Virus record (IMG/VR): IMGVR_UViG_3300031673_000058
Span: 1-55,168 of that record
DNA length: 55,168 nucleotides
Source of the DNA: a virus
Reading direction: 5' to 3' (one strand)
Positions within the stretch are counted from its first letter, which is position 1; every line of letters begins with the position of its first letter. Below are positions 38,934-46,118 of this stretch, piece by piece. Both the position numbers and the translations under genes were made by a program. Below the pieces are notes generated by a model. The model was not told the origin of the DNA. It did no database searches and saw only the letters and a program-made list of their open reading frames with translations.

Positions 38934-40986
38934 ATCGATTGCACTGTGGAACATTCGACCCTCACGCTGGCAGCCGCGCGAGCCGCAATTCGATGCCGAG
39001 TCTCTGACCGAACTCGCGCAGAGCATCCACGAGCATGGCCTCATTCATGCGATCCTCGTCTTTGGCTGTCCCGACGAGGACGGGTACACTGTTTGGGAGT
39101 TGATCGCCGGAGAGAGACGCGCGCGCGCCACCATCGCCCTGGAACTGGCAGAGTTATTCCCGCAGCACACGCTGGCGGAGTGGTGCACCAGGCTTGCCAA
39201 TGTGGGGCTGGCCGGGCTAGGGGAGGAGGAGCGCGCAGCGCTGAAGACGGCGCAGGCCACCATCCCCGCGCAGGTCTATCCCGCCGGCGATCTGAAGGTG
39301 CTACACCTCCTCGCCGTCATCGAGAATCTGGACCGCGCCGATCTCTCACCTATCGAGGAAGCGCGGGCTTACAAGGGATTGCTGGATGAGTACGGCTGGT
39401 CCCAGCGCGAACTGGCGGCGCACGTCAACAAATCCCAGGGCTACATCGCGCAGCGCCTGGCGATCCTGGGGCTGCCCCAGAGCGCGCAGGAGGCCGTGAG
39501 TACGCGCGTACTCAGTTTCTCGCACGCGCGGGCGCTGGCCGCCGTACCGGAGGCGCTTCAGGAAAGCATGACTGCCTGGACAGTGGCGGCGGTGCAGCAG
39601 GATAACAATCCGCTCACGTCGCGCCAGGTGGAGAACCGTCTGCGACAGGTCGCAGCCTTCGTCGATCCGGCGCGCTGGGAACCCAACGGAGAGACAATCT
39701 ACACGCCCGAACAGCGCAACCGGTTGCGCGTGATTCGCGGGATTTTGCAAAGCGAGGGCGATGATATTGCCAAACGCACCGACGCCATCCTGCTGCTGGC
39801 CGAGTCTGGCTATTCTAAAACCAATCTCCTGAATGTTAGACCGATTGAAGTGGTCAGTGATCGAGTCCACACATCCATGGTTATTGCGGCCCTATCCGGT
39901 AGTGAGCTCGACGAAGACAAGCGCATTGAAACTGCCGGCATGCTGTGCCATAACTGCGTGTGGGTGCAGGCTTGGGGTGAACTCTCGGCATATCCAAACC
40001 TTCCAATACCGTGCGCCAGGATCGAGCATCCAACCGCGCGCGCGTGCTCGAATTACATCGGCCCGGTTGATCCGGTCGTGATCCCCCTGTATTCGTGGGA
40101 CCTGCGGCGCGAGGCCGAAAGAATTGAGGGCGTGACGCTGATCACGGAACCCTTCCTCCACTTAACGAGCGTAGAGGAGTTCATCACGCTCTACCGGCAC
40201 ACGGCCACGTTCAGGATGAATCAGGACGACACACACGAACAGGCTGTGGCGCGCAAGCACATCGAGAAAATTCGCGAGTATTACGAATGGCAGCGAGATC
40301 TGCCGGATGCGTGGCGCGCGCACTTCCAGGCGCACGCTTGCGAGAAGTGCGTCCACTACGCGCCGTCGCTCATAGAGCAAGGGGATCCGCCCTGCGCTCT
40401 GGTCGTCAATCCGCTGGAAAAACGCGAGTATGGCAAGATGACCTACTGCGCGCCAGAGTTCGGTTGCCTGGTGCAATCCACTGGCCAACTCGCGCCGCGC
40501 TGCGAAGCGTTCGCCTACCGCGAGTTGCCGGGTTTCGCTTTCCCGGAGTATATGCTGATCAATCTCCCGGCGCGCAGTCGCGTTTTGGCCTGGTTGGAGG
40601 CCATCGCCGGGCAGGCCAAGAGCAACTACACGAATCATGTGCTCTGGGGTAGTTTCTCGTGGCTCAACTACGGTCGCACAATGGGGCACACTGCCGTGGA
40701 TTGGCCGGCGTTCAAAAAATGGCTCGGCGCGCATTGGGACGAACTCGGCGACGCGGCGGTCGCGCACCTCATCGATGTGGCCGTGAGTGAGCTGGAGCTT
40801 TTCCGGCACGTCGATACCGAGTTCGCGCTGCTCAACGCGACCGATACTCAGCCTGAGATATGGCGACGGCTCACATTCCCGTTTTCGTACTATCAAGAGC
40901 ACACTTACAGCATACCGCCTCATTGGCCGGAGGATTGGCCGAAACCGTGGGAGGGAGAATCACGGATAAGAGAAATGAATGATTAA
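38923..40986 (+). CDS. Large ParB-like protein with Cys-rich extension
   Basis: 687 aa. Residues 1-70 form a ParBc domain (IRPSRWQPR, ESLTELAQSIHEHGLIHAILV, WELIAGERRARA); residues ~120-210 a KorB-like HTH region (LAVIENLDRADLSPIEEARAYKGLLDEYGWSQRELAAHVNKSQGYIAQRLAILGLP). The ~450-residue C-terminal part is unusual for ParB: Cys-rich (CHNCVW, CARI, CEKCVHY, CALV, CAPEFGCLV) with no familiar domain. It may be a partition protein or a DNA-binding regulator. ParA lies about 0.5 kb downstream. Confidence 0.75.
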   Translation: MKTESIALWNIRPSRWQPREPQFDAESLTELAQSIHEHGLIHAILVFGCPDEDGYTVWELIAGERRARATIALELAELFPQHTLAEWCTRLANVGLAGLGEEERAALKTAQATIPAQVYPAGDLKVLHLLAVIENLDRADLSPIEEARAYKGLLDEYGWSQRELAAHVNKSQGYIAQRLAILGLPQSAQEAVSTRVLSFSHARALAAVPEALQESMTAWTVAAVQQDNNPLTSRQVENRLRQVAAFVDPARWEPNGETIYTPEQRNRLRVIRGILQSEGDDIAKRTDAILLLAESGYSKTNLLNVRPIEVVSDRVHTSMVIAALSGSELDEDKRIETAGMLCHNCVWVQAWGELSAYPNLPIPCARIEHPTARACSNYIGPVDPVVIPLYSWDLRREAERIEGVTLITEPFLHLTSVEEFITLYRHTATFRMNQDDTHEQAVARKHIEKIREYYEWQRDLPDAWRAHFQAHACEKCVHYAPSLIEQGDPPCALVVNPLEKREYGKMTYCAPEFGCLVQSTGQLAPRCEAFAYRELPGFAFPEYMLINLPARSRVLAWLEAIAGQAKSNYTNHVLWGSFSWLNYGRTMGHTAVDWPAFKKWLGAHWDELGDAAVAHLIDVAVSELELFRHVDTEFALLNATDTQPEIWRRLTFPFSYYQEHTYSIPPHWPEDWPKPWEGESRIREMND

Positions 40987-41000
40987 GGAGATGAAGAACG

Positions 41001-41180
41001 ATGATAGACACACGTTGTCCAAATTGCAATGTAGATATTGAACAACAGCTCAAAGAGCAAGTTCTCGATGGTGCAGGATTGTACTTCGAGTACGAATGTG
41101 CGTGCGGGGAAATTCTCGATGTTGAGGTTGAAATGTATATCGAGTTCGACATCAGACAAAAGCCCATTAAGGGCGTTTAA
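41001..41180 (+). CDS. 59-residue zinc-ribbon protein
   Basis: 59 aa beginning MIDTRCPNCNVDIEQQ; AGGAG at 40987-40991. CPNC and CACG pairs form a zinc ribbon, then EILDVEVEMYIEFD. The cassette protein at 42683 has the same plan (CPSC, CSGCG, AVLEIEVEAIP), so they are paralogues. A GCGTTTAACAGGCGTTTTG element overlaps the stop codon. Probably a small DNA- or protein-binding factor. Confidence 0.6.
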   Translation: MIDTRCPNCNVDIEQQLKEQVLDGAGLYFEYECACGEILDVEVEMYIEFDIRQKPIKGV

Positions 41181-41269
41181 CAGGCGTTTTGTAAAGAAAA
41201 TCTTTACATTGCAGTCGTAAATCTATAGATTAAGAATCTCTAAAAATGACCGTTAATCAGGAGGATATG
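41181..41269 (+). promoter_or_regulatory. AT-rich control region of the par operon
   Basis: The gap is AT-rich relative to the genome. It holds AATCTATAGATT (41219-41230, a perfect palindrome) and an overlapping AGATTAAGAATCT inverted repeat, and ends with CCGTTAATCAGGAGG, the ribosome site for 41270. In ParA/RHH systems such inverted repeats bind the autoregulating partner and can double as the centromere. Confidence 0.45.
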
Positions 41270-41539
41270 ATGGCACAAGGAAAATTTACCAAACAGGAAG
41301 CAGCGGAAACAAGAAAGGCCGTTCAGGAAATGTGGGAAGCCCTCACGAAGGCCAAGCGAATGGAATATTTCGGGAATCTCAACGACATTTTTCTTTTTCT
41401 GGATGCTGCTGAATTTATCGCCCCAGATGAGAATGCGGGTAGCACTCTCCTATCAGAAGTATCGTTTGATCCCACTGAAGACGATTTGCCTTCTCTCACC
41501 ACAGCGGAACGGGAGAAAATTCTAAAGGAGGCAGCATGA
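41270..41539 (+). CDS. Small hypothetical protein of the par operon
   Basis: 89 aa; AGGAGG at 41259-41264, five bases before this ATG (another ATG lies at 41267). Charged helix-rich sequence (TKQEAAETRKAVQEMWEALTKAKRMEYFGNLNDIFLFLDAAEF) with an acidic C-terminus. Its stop overlaps the ParA start (ATGA). It may be a third partition component or an antitoxin-like small protein; no family known. Confidence 0.55.
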   Translation: MAQGKFTKQEAAETRKAVQEMWEALTKAKRMEYFGNLNDIFLFLDAAEFIAPDENAGSTLLSEVSFDPTEDDLPSLTTAEREKILKEAA

Positions 41540-42300
41540 GCGTAAAGGTGATCGCTATCGCATCGCAGAAGGGAGGGGTGGGCAAGACGACCACGGTGGT
41601 CAATGCGGCCCACGGTCTGGCCCTCAAAGGCAAGGAAGTGCTCGTCATCGATTTCGATCCGCAGGGGCAGGTGAGTGTGGCCCTGGGGATGAAGCAGGAC
41701 GATTGTGTTTTCGATGTGTGCATCGGCGGCAGTGAGGTCGCGCAGGCGCTCCGCGCGACAGATCGGCAGCGCCTGTGGGCCATCCCTGGCTATAAGCGCA
41801 CGGCGACGGCGCAGACGGTGCTGCTGGCCGAAGGCGAGGATATTCTGGTTACGGCGAAGAATCGCTTTGTCAAGCCCTTTAACGGGCGGCCCGATTTCAT
41901 CGTGTTCGATACCGCGCCCTCCGTGGGCGGTTTGCAGGAAGCGGCGATGTTCGCTGCCGACCTGGTGATCGTTCCCGCTGCGACGGACTATCTCGCGCTG
42001 TTCGGCGTGACCGGGGTGCTGCAAACGCTGGACGCGCTGCGCAAGCGGGGTTGGAAAGGGCATGTGATCGTTCTGCCGACGTTCTTCGACGAGATCACCA
42101 AACACAGCAAGACGCAGTTGGCGCTGCTCACGGGGCGCATCAGCGCGATGGGTGTGGAGGTGCTGCCGGCGATCCACAGGGCGACGGAACAGCGTGAGGC
42201 TACGTCGGAGGGGAAGACGATCTTCGAGTATGCGCCTACCAGCCGCACAGCGCAGGAATATGCGGCGCTGGTCTGGAAAATCCTGGGGGTGCTCAAATGA
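41536..42300 (+). CDS. parA: ParA-family partition ATPase
   Basis: 254 aa. The deviant Walker A KGGVGKTT (residues ~11-19) with the signature lysine, VIDFDPQGQ (switch I, Walker A'), FIVFDTAPSVGG (Walker B) and DLVIVPAATDYLALFGV are all in place. The family moves DNA by nucleoid gradient and needs a centromere-binding partner, here perhaps the small RHH-like protein downstream. Start and stop overlap both neighbours. In phages ParA implies low-copy plasmid-like maintenance. Confidence 0.9.
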   Translation: MSVKVIAIASQKGGVGKTTTVVNAAHGLALKGKEVLVIDFDPQGQVSVALGMKQDDCVFDVCIGGSEVAQALRATDRQRLWAIPGYKRTATAQTVLLAEGEDILVTAKNRFVKPFNGRPDFIVFDTAPSVGGLQEAAMFAADLVIVPAATDYLALFGVTGVLQTLDALRKRGWKGHVIVLPTFFDEITKHSKTQLALLTGRISAMGVEVLPAIHRATEQREATSEGKTIFEYAPTSRTAQEYAALVWKILGVLK

Positions 42301-42626
42301 AGCAGGACCCGTTTGCCGGACTTCCGACCGCAACCGTATCCGTCGAGCCGACCGAGGCCGTGCCCGATGTGCTGGAGCACCGGCCCAGCACGGCGCAGCG
42401 CGACCGCGATTGGGAGAAGAAGCAGCGCAAGAACGGCGACGTGGCGACCTATCGCGGCATCCCCAAGCACTTGCAACACGAGATCGTCCGCATTGCGGAT
42501 AAGCACCACGTGCCGGTCGGCGAGGTGGCGCGCGCTTTCCTGGAATACGCGCTGGTGGGGTACGAGCAGGGGACGTTGACGTTCACTCCGCAGTTCGGGC
42601 CGGGGAAGTTGACGTTGTATCCGTAG
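42297..42626 (+). CDS. RHH-like ParA partner
   Basis: 109 aa, ATGA-coupled to ParA. Disordered charged N-terminus (HRPSTAQRDRDWEKKQRKNGDV) followed by a ribbon-helix-helix-like C-terminal part: VATYRGIPKHLQHEIVRIADKHHVPVGEVARAFLEYALVGYEQGTLTF. This layout and the position after ParA fit ParG-type centromere-binding partners. A direct relation to known families was not verified. Confidence 0.65.
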   Translation: MKQDPFAGLPTATVSVEPTEAVPDVLEHRPSTAQRDRDWEKKQRKNGDVATYRGIPKHLQHEIVRIADKHHVPVGEVARAFLEYALVGYEQGTLTFTPQFGPGKLTLYP

Positions 42627-42648
42627 GGGTAGATGGGGATAAGAATGT

Positions 42649-42655
42649 GTTAGGC
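42649..42655 (+). other. GTTAGGC core site bounding the first cassette
   Basis: A GTTRRRY core site (GTTAGGC) directly before the zinc-ribbon cassette gene. Together with attC sites at 42864-42954 and 43155-43219 it delimits two cassettes of about 299 and 265 bases, the arrangement expected for integron insertion. Confidence 0.5.
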
Positions 42656-42682
42656 CGCCAAGCACGGCAAAGGGGTGTATCT

Positions 42683-42952
42683 ATGAAAAGACTTTTTGAG
42701 CGATGCCCAAGTTGTAATACTGACCTATCGAACGCTCTGTCGCGCTATTTTCACGGCAGCGGGGATTACCAAACGTATTTTGAGTATACGTGCAGCGGGT
42801 GCGGCGCTGTACTGGAAATCGAGGTCGAAGCGATACCGCAGTTCTATTGCACGCTGAAAGGCGGCCTAACACCCGTTGCACCCGACGCCGCTTGCACGCC
42901 TGACAGCGACGGAGACGACACGGACCGCCGCGCCGCTGAACACGACGGTTAG
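42683..42952 (+). CDS. Cassette gene: zinc-ribbon protein, paralogue of 41001
   Basis: 89 aa. Residues 8-11 CPSC and ~34-37 CSGC make a zinc ribbon, followed by GAVLEIEVEAIPQFYC. The plan matches the 59-residue protein at 41001. The C-terminal ~29 residues (GGLTPVAPDAACTPDSDG...) are translated from the attC site, so the functional part is probably the first ~60 residues. The AAAGGGG ribosome site lies 11 bases before ATG. As a cassette with its own core sites it may have been captured and mobilised. Confidence 0.6.
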   Translation: MKRLFERCPSCNTDLSNALSRYFHGSGDYQTYFEYTCSGCGAVLEIEVEAIPQFYCTLKGGLTPVAPDAACTPDSDGDDTDRRAAEHDG

Positions 42953-42954
42953 AC
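42864..42954 (+). other. attC site 1 (integron recombination site)
   Basis: Begins with GCCTAAC (42864-42870) and ends with GTTAGAC (42948-42954), the RYYYAAC/GTTRRRY pair of attC sites with one mismatch between arms. The interior is GC-rich. About 91 bases, overlapping the end of the cassette gene. No integron integrase gene was seen. Confidence 0.6.
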
Positions 42955-42969
42955 CGCAAAGGGTGAATT

Positions 42970-43245
42970 ATGGGAATGAGTGACGATTTTTACAGAGGGA
43001 TACTCGTTGCGTTGGAAATCATTACGTTGCACGATGATCAAGTCATTTTTGACGAAATTGTGCAATCTGTCGGCGTGAGAAATCTGGTGCGTGTGGCGCG
43101 CAAAGACAATGAAATGCGGCGCAGCGGACTTACGAAATACGGCTATGGAAAGCGGCCTAACACCGCTTCGAGCGGACGCGGCTTTGTTGGCGGCTGCGGC
43201 TCAACCCAAGCCGTTAGGCGGAAACGCCTCGGAGATATGCAATGA
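42970..43245 (+). CDS. Cassette gene: hypothetical protein
   Basis: 91 aa, ATG (another at 42976). The first ~60 residues (MGMSDDFYRGILVALEIITLHDDQVIFDEIVQSVGVRNLVRVARKDNEMRRSGLTKYGY) are the likely protein; the last ~30 residues are translated from attC site 2. No function known. The base composition differs from the phage average, supporting acquisition. Confidence 0.55.
   Translation: MGMSDDFYRGILVALEIITLHDDQVIFDEIVQSVGVRNLVRVARKDNEMRRSGLTKYGYGKRPNTASSGRGFVGGCGSTQAVRRKRLGDMQ
43155..43219 (+). other. attC site 2 (integron recombination site)
   Basis: GCCTAAC (43155-43161) and GTTAGGC (43213-43219) are perfect inverted cores. The interior has the usual CGCTTCGAGCGGACGC and GCTCAACCCAAGCC segments near the ends. 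65 bases, typical of attC. It overlaps the 3' end of the second cassette gene. Confidence 0.75.
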
Positions 43246-43670
43246 TATGGTACGTCTTTTACAAACCAAATCTATTTGATAGCTCACAAGCACTGAGGAT
43301 AAATTGCGCAATACAAGAGCGAGCAGAGAAAGCGGCGCTTAAAGATCTTCAGGAAATGCCAGGCGCAAAACTGCTTGATATTCTTCCGGGTTCTGCTGTG
43401 TGCCCGGAATGTTATCACCCGTGGGACATTCATAAGCAGAGATGTACCGCAGAAATCAAGATGAGTATTGAGGGGGTTTTGTATGAGCATCAGTGTTCGT
43501 GTAGGCGGCGTTCACGCCGAACACCGATTGGAGCGAACGCGGCTATCAACTCAGATGGCGGCGAGCAGACTACAGCTGCCGCGCCGCTCAAGCATGACGG
43601 TGGCGCGATCTTTCTAGGAGAGATCGGCGTCTCGGTTGACAACCCCGCAGATGACATTGAGGGATTTTAG
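43242..43670 (+). CDS. Hypothetical Cys-rich protein after attC2
   Basis: 142 aa. Starts MIWYVFYKPNLFDSSQALRINCAIQERAEKAALKDLQEMPG; Cys pairs CPEC near residue 54 and a late CSC. The start follows GGAG at 43231, right after attC2, so it may be the third cassette. No closing attC was found. The tail (GEQTTAAAPLKHDGGAIFLGEIGVSVDNPADDIEGF) looks low-complexity. Confidence 0.55.
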   Translation: MIWYVFYKPNLFDSSQALRINCAIQERAEKAALKDLQEMPGAKLLDILPGSAVCPECYHPWDIHKQRCTAEIKMSIEGVLYEHQCSCRRRSRRTPIGANAAINSDGGEQTTAAAPLKHDGGAIFLGEIGVSVDNPADDIEGF

Positions 43671-43683
43671 ATGATTTTGCTCT

Positions 43684-43764
43684 GCCGCTTACCACGATGT
43701 TTACACTATGTAAACACGCCGCTTACAGGGTGTATACAGGCTTGTAAGCGGCAATGTAAGCGGC
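43684..43764. repeat. Cluster of inverted repeats sharing TTAC/GTAA cores
   Basis: GCCGCTTACC (43684), GCCGCTTACA (43718-43727), TGTAAGCGGC (43743-43752 and 43755-43764), and the palindrome TGTTTAC-ACTAT-GTAAACA (43698-43716). Two arms face each other as a perfect 10-bp stem. Densely packed sites for one protein are suggested: a partition centromere, replication site or operator. The gap 43671-43907 has no gene. Confidence 0.6.
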
Positions 43765-43907
43765 ATAGGGCTAGATTCCAACGGAGCGCTGTTTTTTACG
43801 GACGGGCAGTATGATCCTATCAATAACGGTAATCAGGGCGTAGAGATCAATTTAAGCGCAGTCGGCGCAATGCAGTTTTAGGCCGCAAATCAGAAAAAGA
43901 GGCATCA

Positions 43908-44126
43908 ATGACGGAGACCGTATCATTCGATAAGCTAGACTGGCGGGTGCGGGTAACGCTGGAGCGGCTTGCAAGCAATATCCCAGCCGCCGTCAAGGTG
44001 CTCGACGAGGAAGGTTTTAGCAACCTCGCCGGTCAATTGACTAGGGATGCTGAGAATCTAGCCTACTGGCTAGAGCAGGGCGGCCTAGTTGCAGGCGACG
44101 GAGATGCCCGTATTCCTAAACTGTAA
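43908..44126 (+). CDS. Small helical hypothetical protein
   Basis: 72 aa; AGAGG upstream. Helical: LDWRVRVTLERLASNIPAAVKVLDEEGFSNLAGQLTRDAENLAYWLEQGG. It begins a run of small genes leading to the replication initiator. A GTTTTAGGCCGC sequence lies about 30 bases before it and looks like a decayed core site of the cassette region. Function unknown. Confidence 0.55.
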   Translation: MTETVSFDKLDWRVRVTLERLASNIPAAVKVLDEEGFSNLAGQLTRDAENLAYWLEQGGLVAGDGDARIPKL

Positions 44127-44159
44127 TTCATAATTCGTAATTTCCATAGGAGCTACACC

Positions 44160-44393
44160 ATGCAAATCGGACTACTCTGGAACGACGCGAAACCACCCGC
44201 GCTGGCGGTCCCGCTGGCCGCGGCGCGGTACGCGGAGAGGTTCGGCGCGCCGCCGAACACATGCTACGTCCATCCGGCGGCGTTACCGGATGGGGAGGTC
44301 GTCATCGGTGAGGTGCGGGTACGGACGTCGCCGAGGGTGCTGAAGCAGCATTATTGGATCGGGGTGGAGGTGGACTTATGCCAGCCATCGTGA
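44160..44393 (+). CDS. Small hypothetical protein
   Basis: 77 aa; ATAGGAGCTACACC before ATG. Pro/Ala-rich with a YAERFGAPPNTCYVHPAALPDGEVVIGEVRVRTSPRVLKQHYWIGVEVD region suggestive of a small beta protein. The next gene's start lies inside its end. No family recognised. Confidence 0.5.
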   Translation: MQIGLLWNDAKPPALAVPLAAARYAERFGAPPNTCYVHPAALPDGEVVIGEVRVRTSPRVLKQHYWIGVEVDLCQPS

Positions 44394-44539
44394 TCGTTGC
44401 CATCATCGTTTTCGGAGCGATCTTCTACCACGTCATTCACAGCGCGCCTTATCAATGCCCGCAGTGCGGCGCGATCATACAACGTTATGACTACTGCCAC
44501 AAATGTGGATGGCAGGCTAGGAGGAGAGATGACGTATAG
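44378..44539 (+). CDS. Single-pass membrane protein with zinc ribbon
   Basis: 53 aa; GGAGGTGG upstream. Residues 2-16 form one membrane helix (PAIVIVAIIVFGAIFYHV), then CPQCG...CHKCG zinc ribbon. The layout repeats in the gene at 47449 (zinc ribbon then helix). It may be a small membrane-bound sensor or anchor. Its 3' end overlaps the next gene's start. Confidence 0.55.
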   Translation: MPAIVIVAIIVFGAIFYHVIHSAPYQCPQCGAIIQRYDYCHKCGWQARRRDDV

Positions 44540-45590
44540 TCCTAACAATCAAGGCGGCTTTGGCGGTGGGGGATTCTCGCAGCCTGGTGGACGCACCATA
44601 CGCCAAGAAAATAAGCAAACCGAGCTAGAGCTTCCAGCGATGCAGGCCGGGCTGCGGGCGATAGCTGATGTGATCGCTGTGATCCTGGTGCTGGTCGCGC
44701 TCACGCTTCTGGGCCGGTGGGTGATCTGGGGACTCGTGTCCCTGTTTTTCTTCAGCGAGATGTGGGATAAATTTCTCGATAATCTGATCGGGAAATTCTA
44801 TGGCGCAGGCGCGGGTACACTTGAAATCGGCGCGGTTATTGTCAAGTGGGGCTGGATCATCGTGGGCTACTTGGTGTTGAAGCTGATCTTTCCCTTTACC
44901 TGGACGATGGAAGCTCTATGGATACAATTTTCAACGATTGAACCGGCGTGGCCTTTCGTCTGGGGTGTCGCGACGATGGCGCCGCTTCCTTTCCGCCCAC
45001 TGGCGCGGATAGTCTGGCTAATTATTTGCATTGTCCCGCTGGCCTCGCTGCGCCCGCTGCGCGACCGGATGCTCTGGGCTTTGTGGGAGTTTACGCCATA
45101 CGGGCCGGTGGATATTGCGACGTTGGGCATCGATCCGCACAAGTGGGGAGCGGAGAAGGCGTCCCCACAATCCGCGCAAAACAATGAGATGGGCGTGATC
45201 TTTGAGCGCACGGATTTCGAGCCGCACGTTGAGCGCCTTGCCGAGGGGGTATATATTTCGAATGGCACAGGACGGTCGTCGTTGCGCATCGATATGCGTT
45301 GGGTGACGGAGGAGCAGTGGGAAACCGTCGCGCGCATGGTCGTCGTAGAGCAGCAGCCATTCGACGAAAGCACGCTGGGGCGTGGGCGCGTTTTTCCTAC
45401 GCACGGGGCGTTCTCGACGACGTATAACGCCAATCTTGGGTATCGCTTTTTCCGCGATCAGATGATTGAGGCTGGCCGTGTTGAGCGCGTCAGCAATCAT
45501 CCTAATGCGGGGGTGACGTTGACGCCAGCCGGAGAAGATTTTTTGCGACGGCGTTTTCTGGACGGGAATGAAGGAGATGATGATGCTTGA
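44529..45590 (+). CDS. Multi-pass membrane protein with C-terminal winged-helix-like part
   Basis: 353 aa; GGAGGAGAG before ATG. A Gly/Asn-rich N-terminus (~1-40), then 3-4 membrane helices (residues ~50-190: IADVIAVILVLVALTLLGRWVIWGLVSLFFF, GWIIVGYLVLKLIFPF, VWGVATMAPLPF, IVWLIICIVPLASL). The cytoplasmic C-terminal ~110 residues (EEQWETVARMVVVEQQPFDESTLGRG...MIEAGRVERVSNHPNAGVTLTPAGEDFLRRRF) resemble a winged helix. This suggests a membrane-tethered regulator; no family known. Confidence 0.65.
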   Translation: MTYSPNNQGGFGGGGFSQPGGRTIRQENKQTELELPAMQAGLRAIADVIAVILVLVALTLLGRWVIWGLVSLFFFSEMWDKFLDNLIGKFYGAGAGTLEIGAVIVKWGWIIVGYLVLKLIFPFTWTMEALWIQFSTIEPAWPFVWGVATMAPLPFRPLARIVWLIICIVPLASLRPLRDRMLWALWEFTPYGPVDIATLGIDPHKWGAEKASPQSAQNNEMGVIFERTDFEPHVERLAEGVYISNGTGRSSLRIDMRWVTEEQWETVARMVVVEQQPFDESTLGRGRVFPTHGAFSTTYNANLGYRFFRDQMIEAGRVERVSNHPNAGVTLTPAGEDFLRRRFLDGNEGDDDA

Positions 45591-46116
45591 TACAGGATTA
45601 CAGATGCTTTTTGGCACGCCGGTCGCACTGGCAGATGATACCCCTGCTCGTCAGTCGTTGGTCAGTCGTCCGTTGGTCAGTCAGAGAGGGGGTGACGAAC
45701 GACTGACGAACGAAAGTGGGGTGGGGGGCCTCGCGGGCCTGTCTGCGGCGCACGTGGCGGCGGTGCTGCCGGCGTTGGTCGCGGGGATCGTGCAGCGCCC
45801 GGTCGTCTCGATCTCGCTGGTCGAGCAGTATGGGCGGGTCATGATAGCGCGCGTTGTGCCCTATGCGCAGGTTGATCCGGTGCTGCCGCTGGTCATGGGG
45901 CTACGGTCGCCTGGCTATTTGTACTGGTATCGCCGGTACTGGTCGGCGCTGATGCTGTTATTGGGCGGGTTCCCCACAGCGCTGCGGCGCGTCGAGCGGA
46001 TGAAGCGCCGTCTGCTGATGCAGTTATTCGGCCTGGGGTTGGAGGCGCGCGAGATCGCGTATTTCCAGACGTGGCTGGAGCATGGGAGCCTGGGGGATTA
46101 CACGTTAGGAGAGTAG
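45583..46116 (+). CDS. Hypothetical protein before the replication initiator
   Basis: 177 aa, ATG six bases after AAGGAG (45571-45576). The N-terminal ~40 residues are written by short GTTGGTCAGTC repeats (45657-45705). A central part RPVVSISLVEQYGRVMIARVVPYAQVDPVLPL is followed by a basic PTALRRVERMKRRLLMQLFGLGLEAREIAYFQTWLEHGSLG. It directly precedes and may assist the initiator; function unknown. Confidence 0.55.
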   Translation: MLDTGLQMLFGTPVALADDTPARQSLVSRPLVSQRGGDERLTNESGVGGLAGLSAAHVAAVLPALVAGIVQRPVVSISLVEQYGRVMIARVVPYAQVDPVLPLVMGLRSPGYLYWYRRYWSALMLLLGGFPTALRRVERMKRRLLMQLFGLGLEAREIAYFQTWLEHGSLGDYTLGE

Positions 46117-46118
46117 CC

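Noticed and set aside
39498-39517. Copy of the ACGCGCGT palindrome inside the large ParB-like gene
   Set aside because: Sequence is explained by coding (Thr-Arg-Val codons) and the flanks do not match the intergenic copies.
43671-43907. A third attC closing the cassette array
   Set aside because: GTTTTAGGC at about 43876 resembles a core site, but no matching RYYYAAC partner was found.
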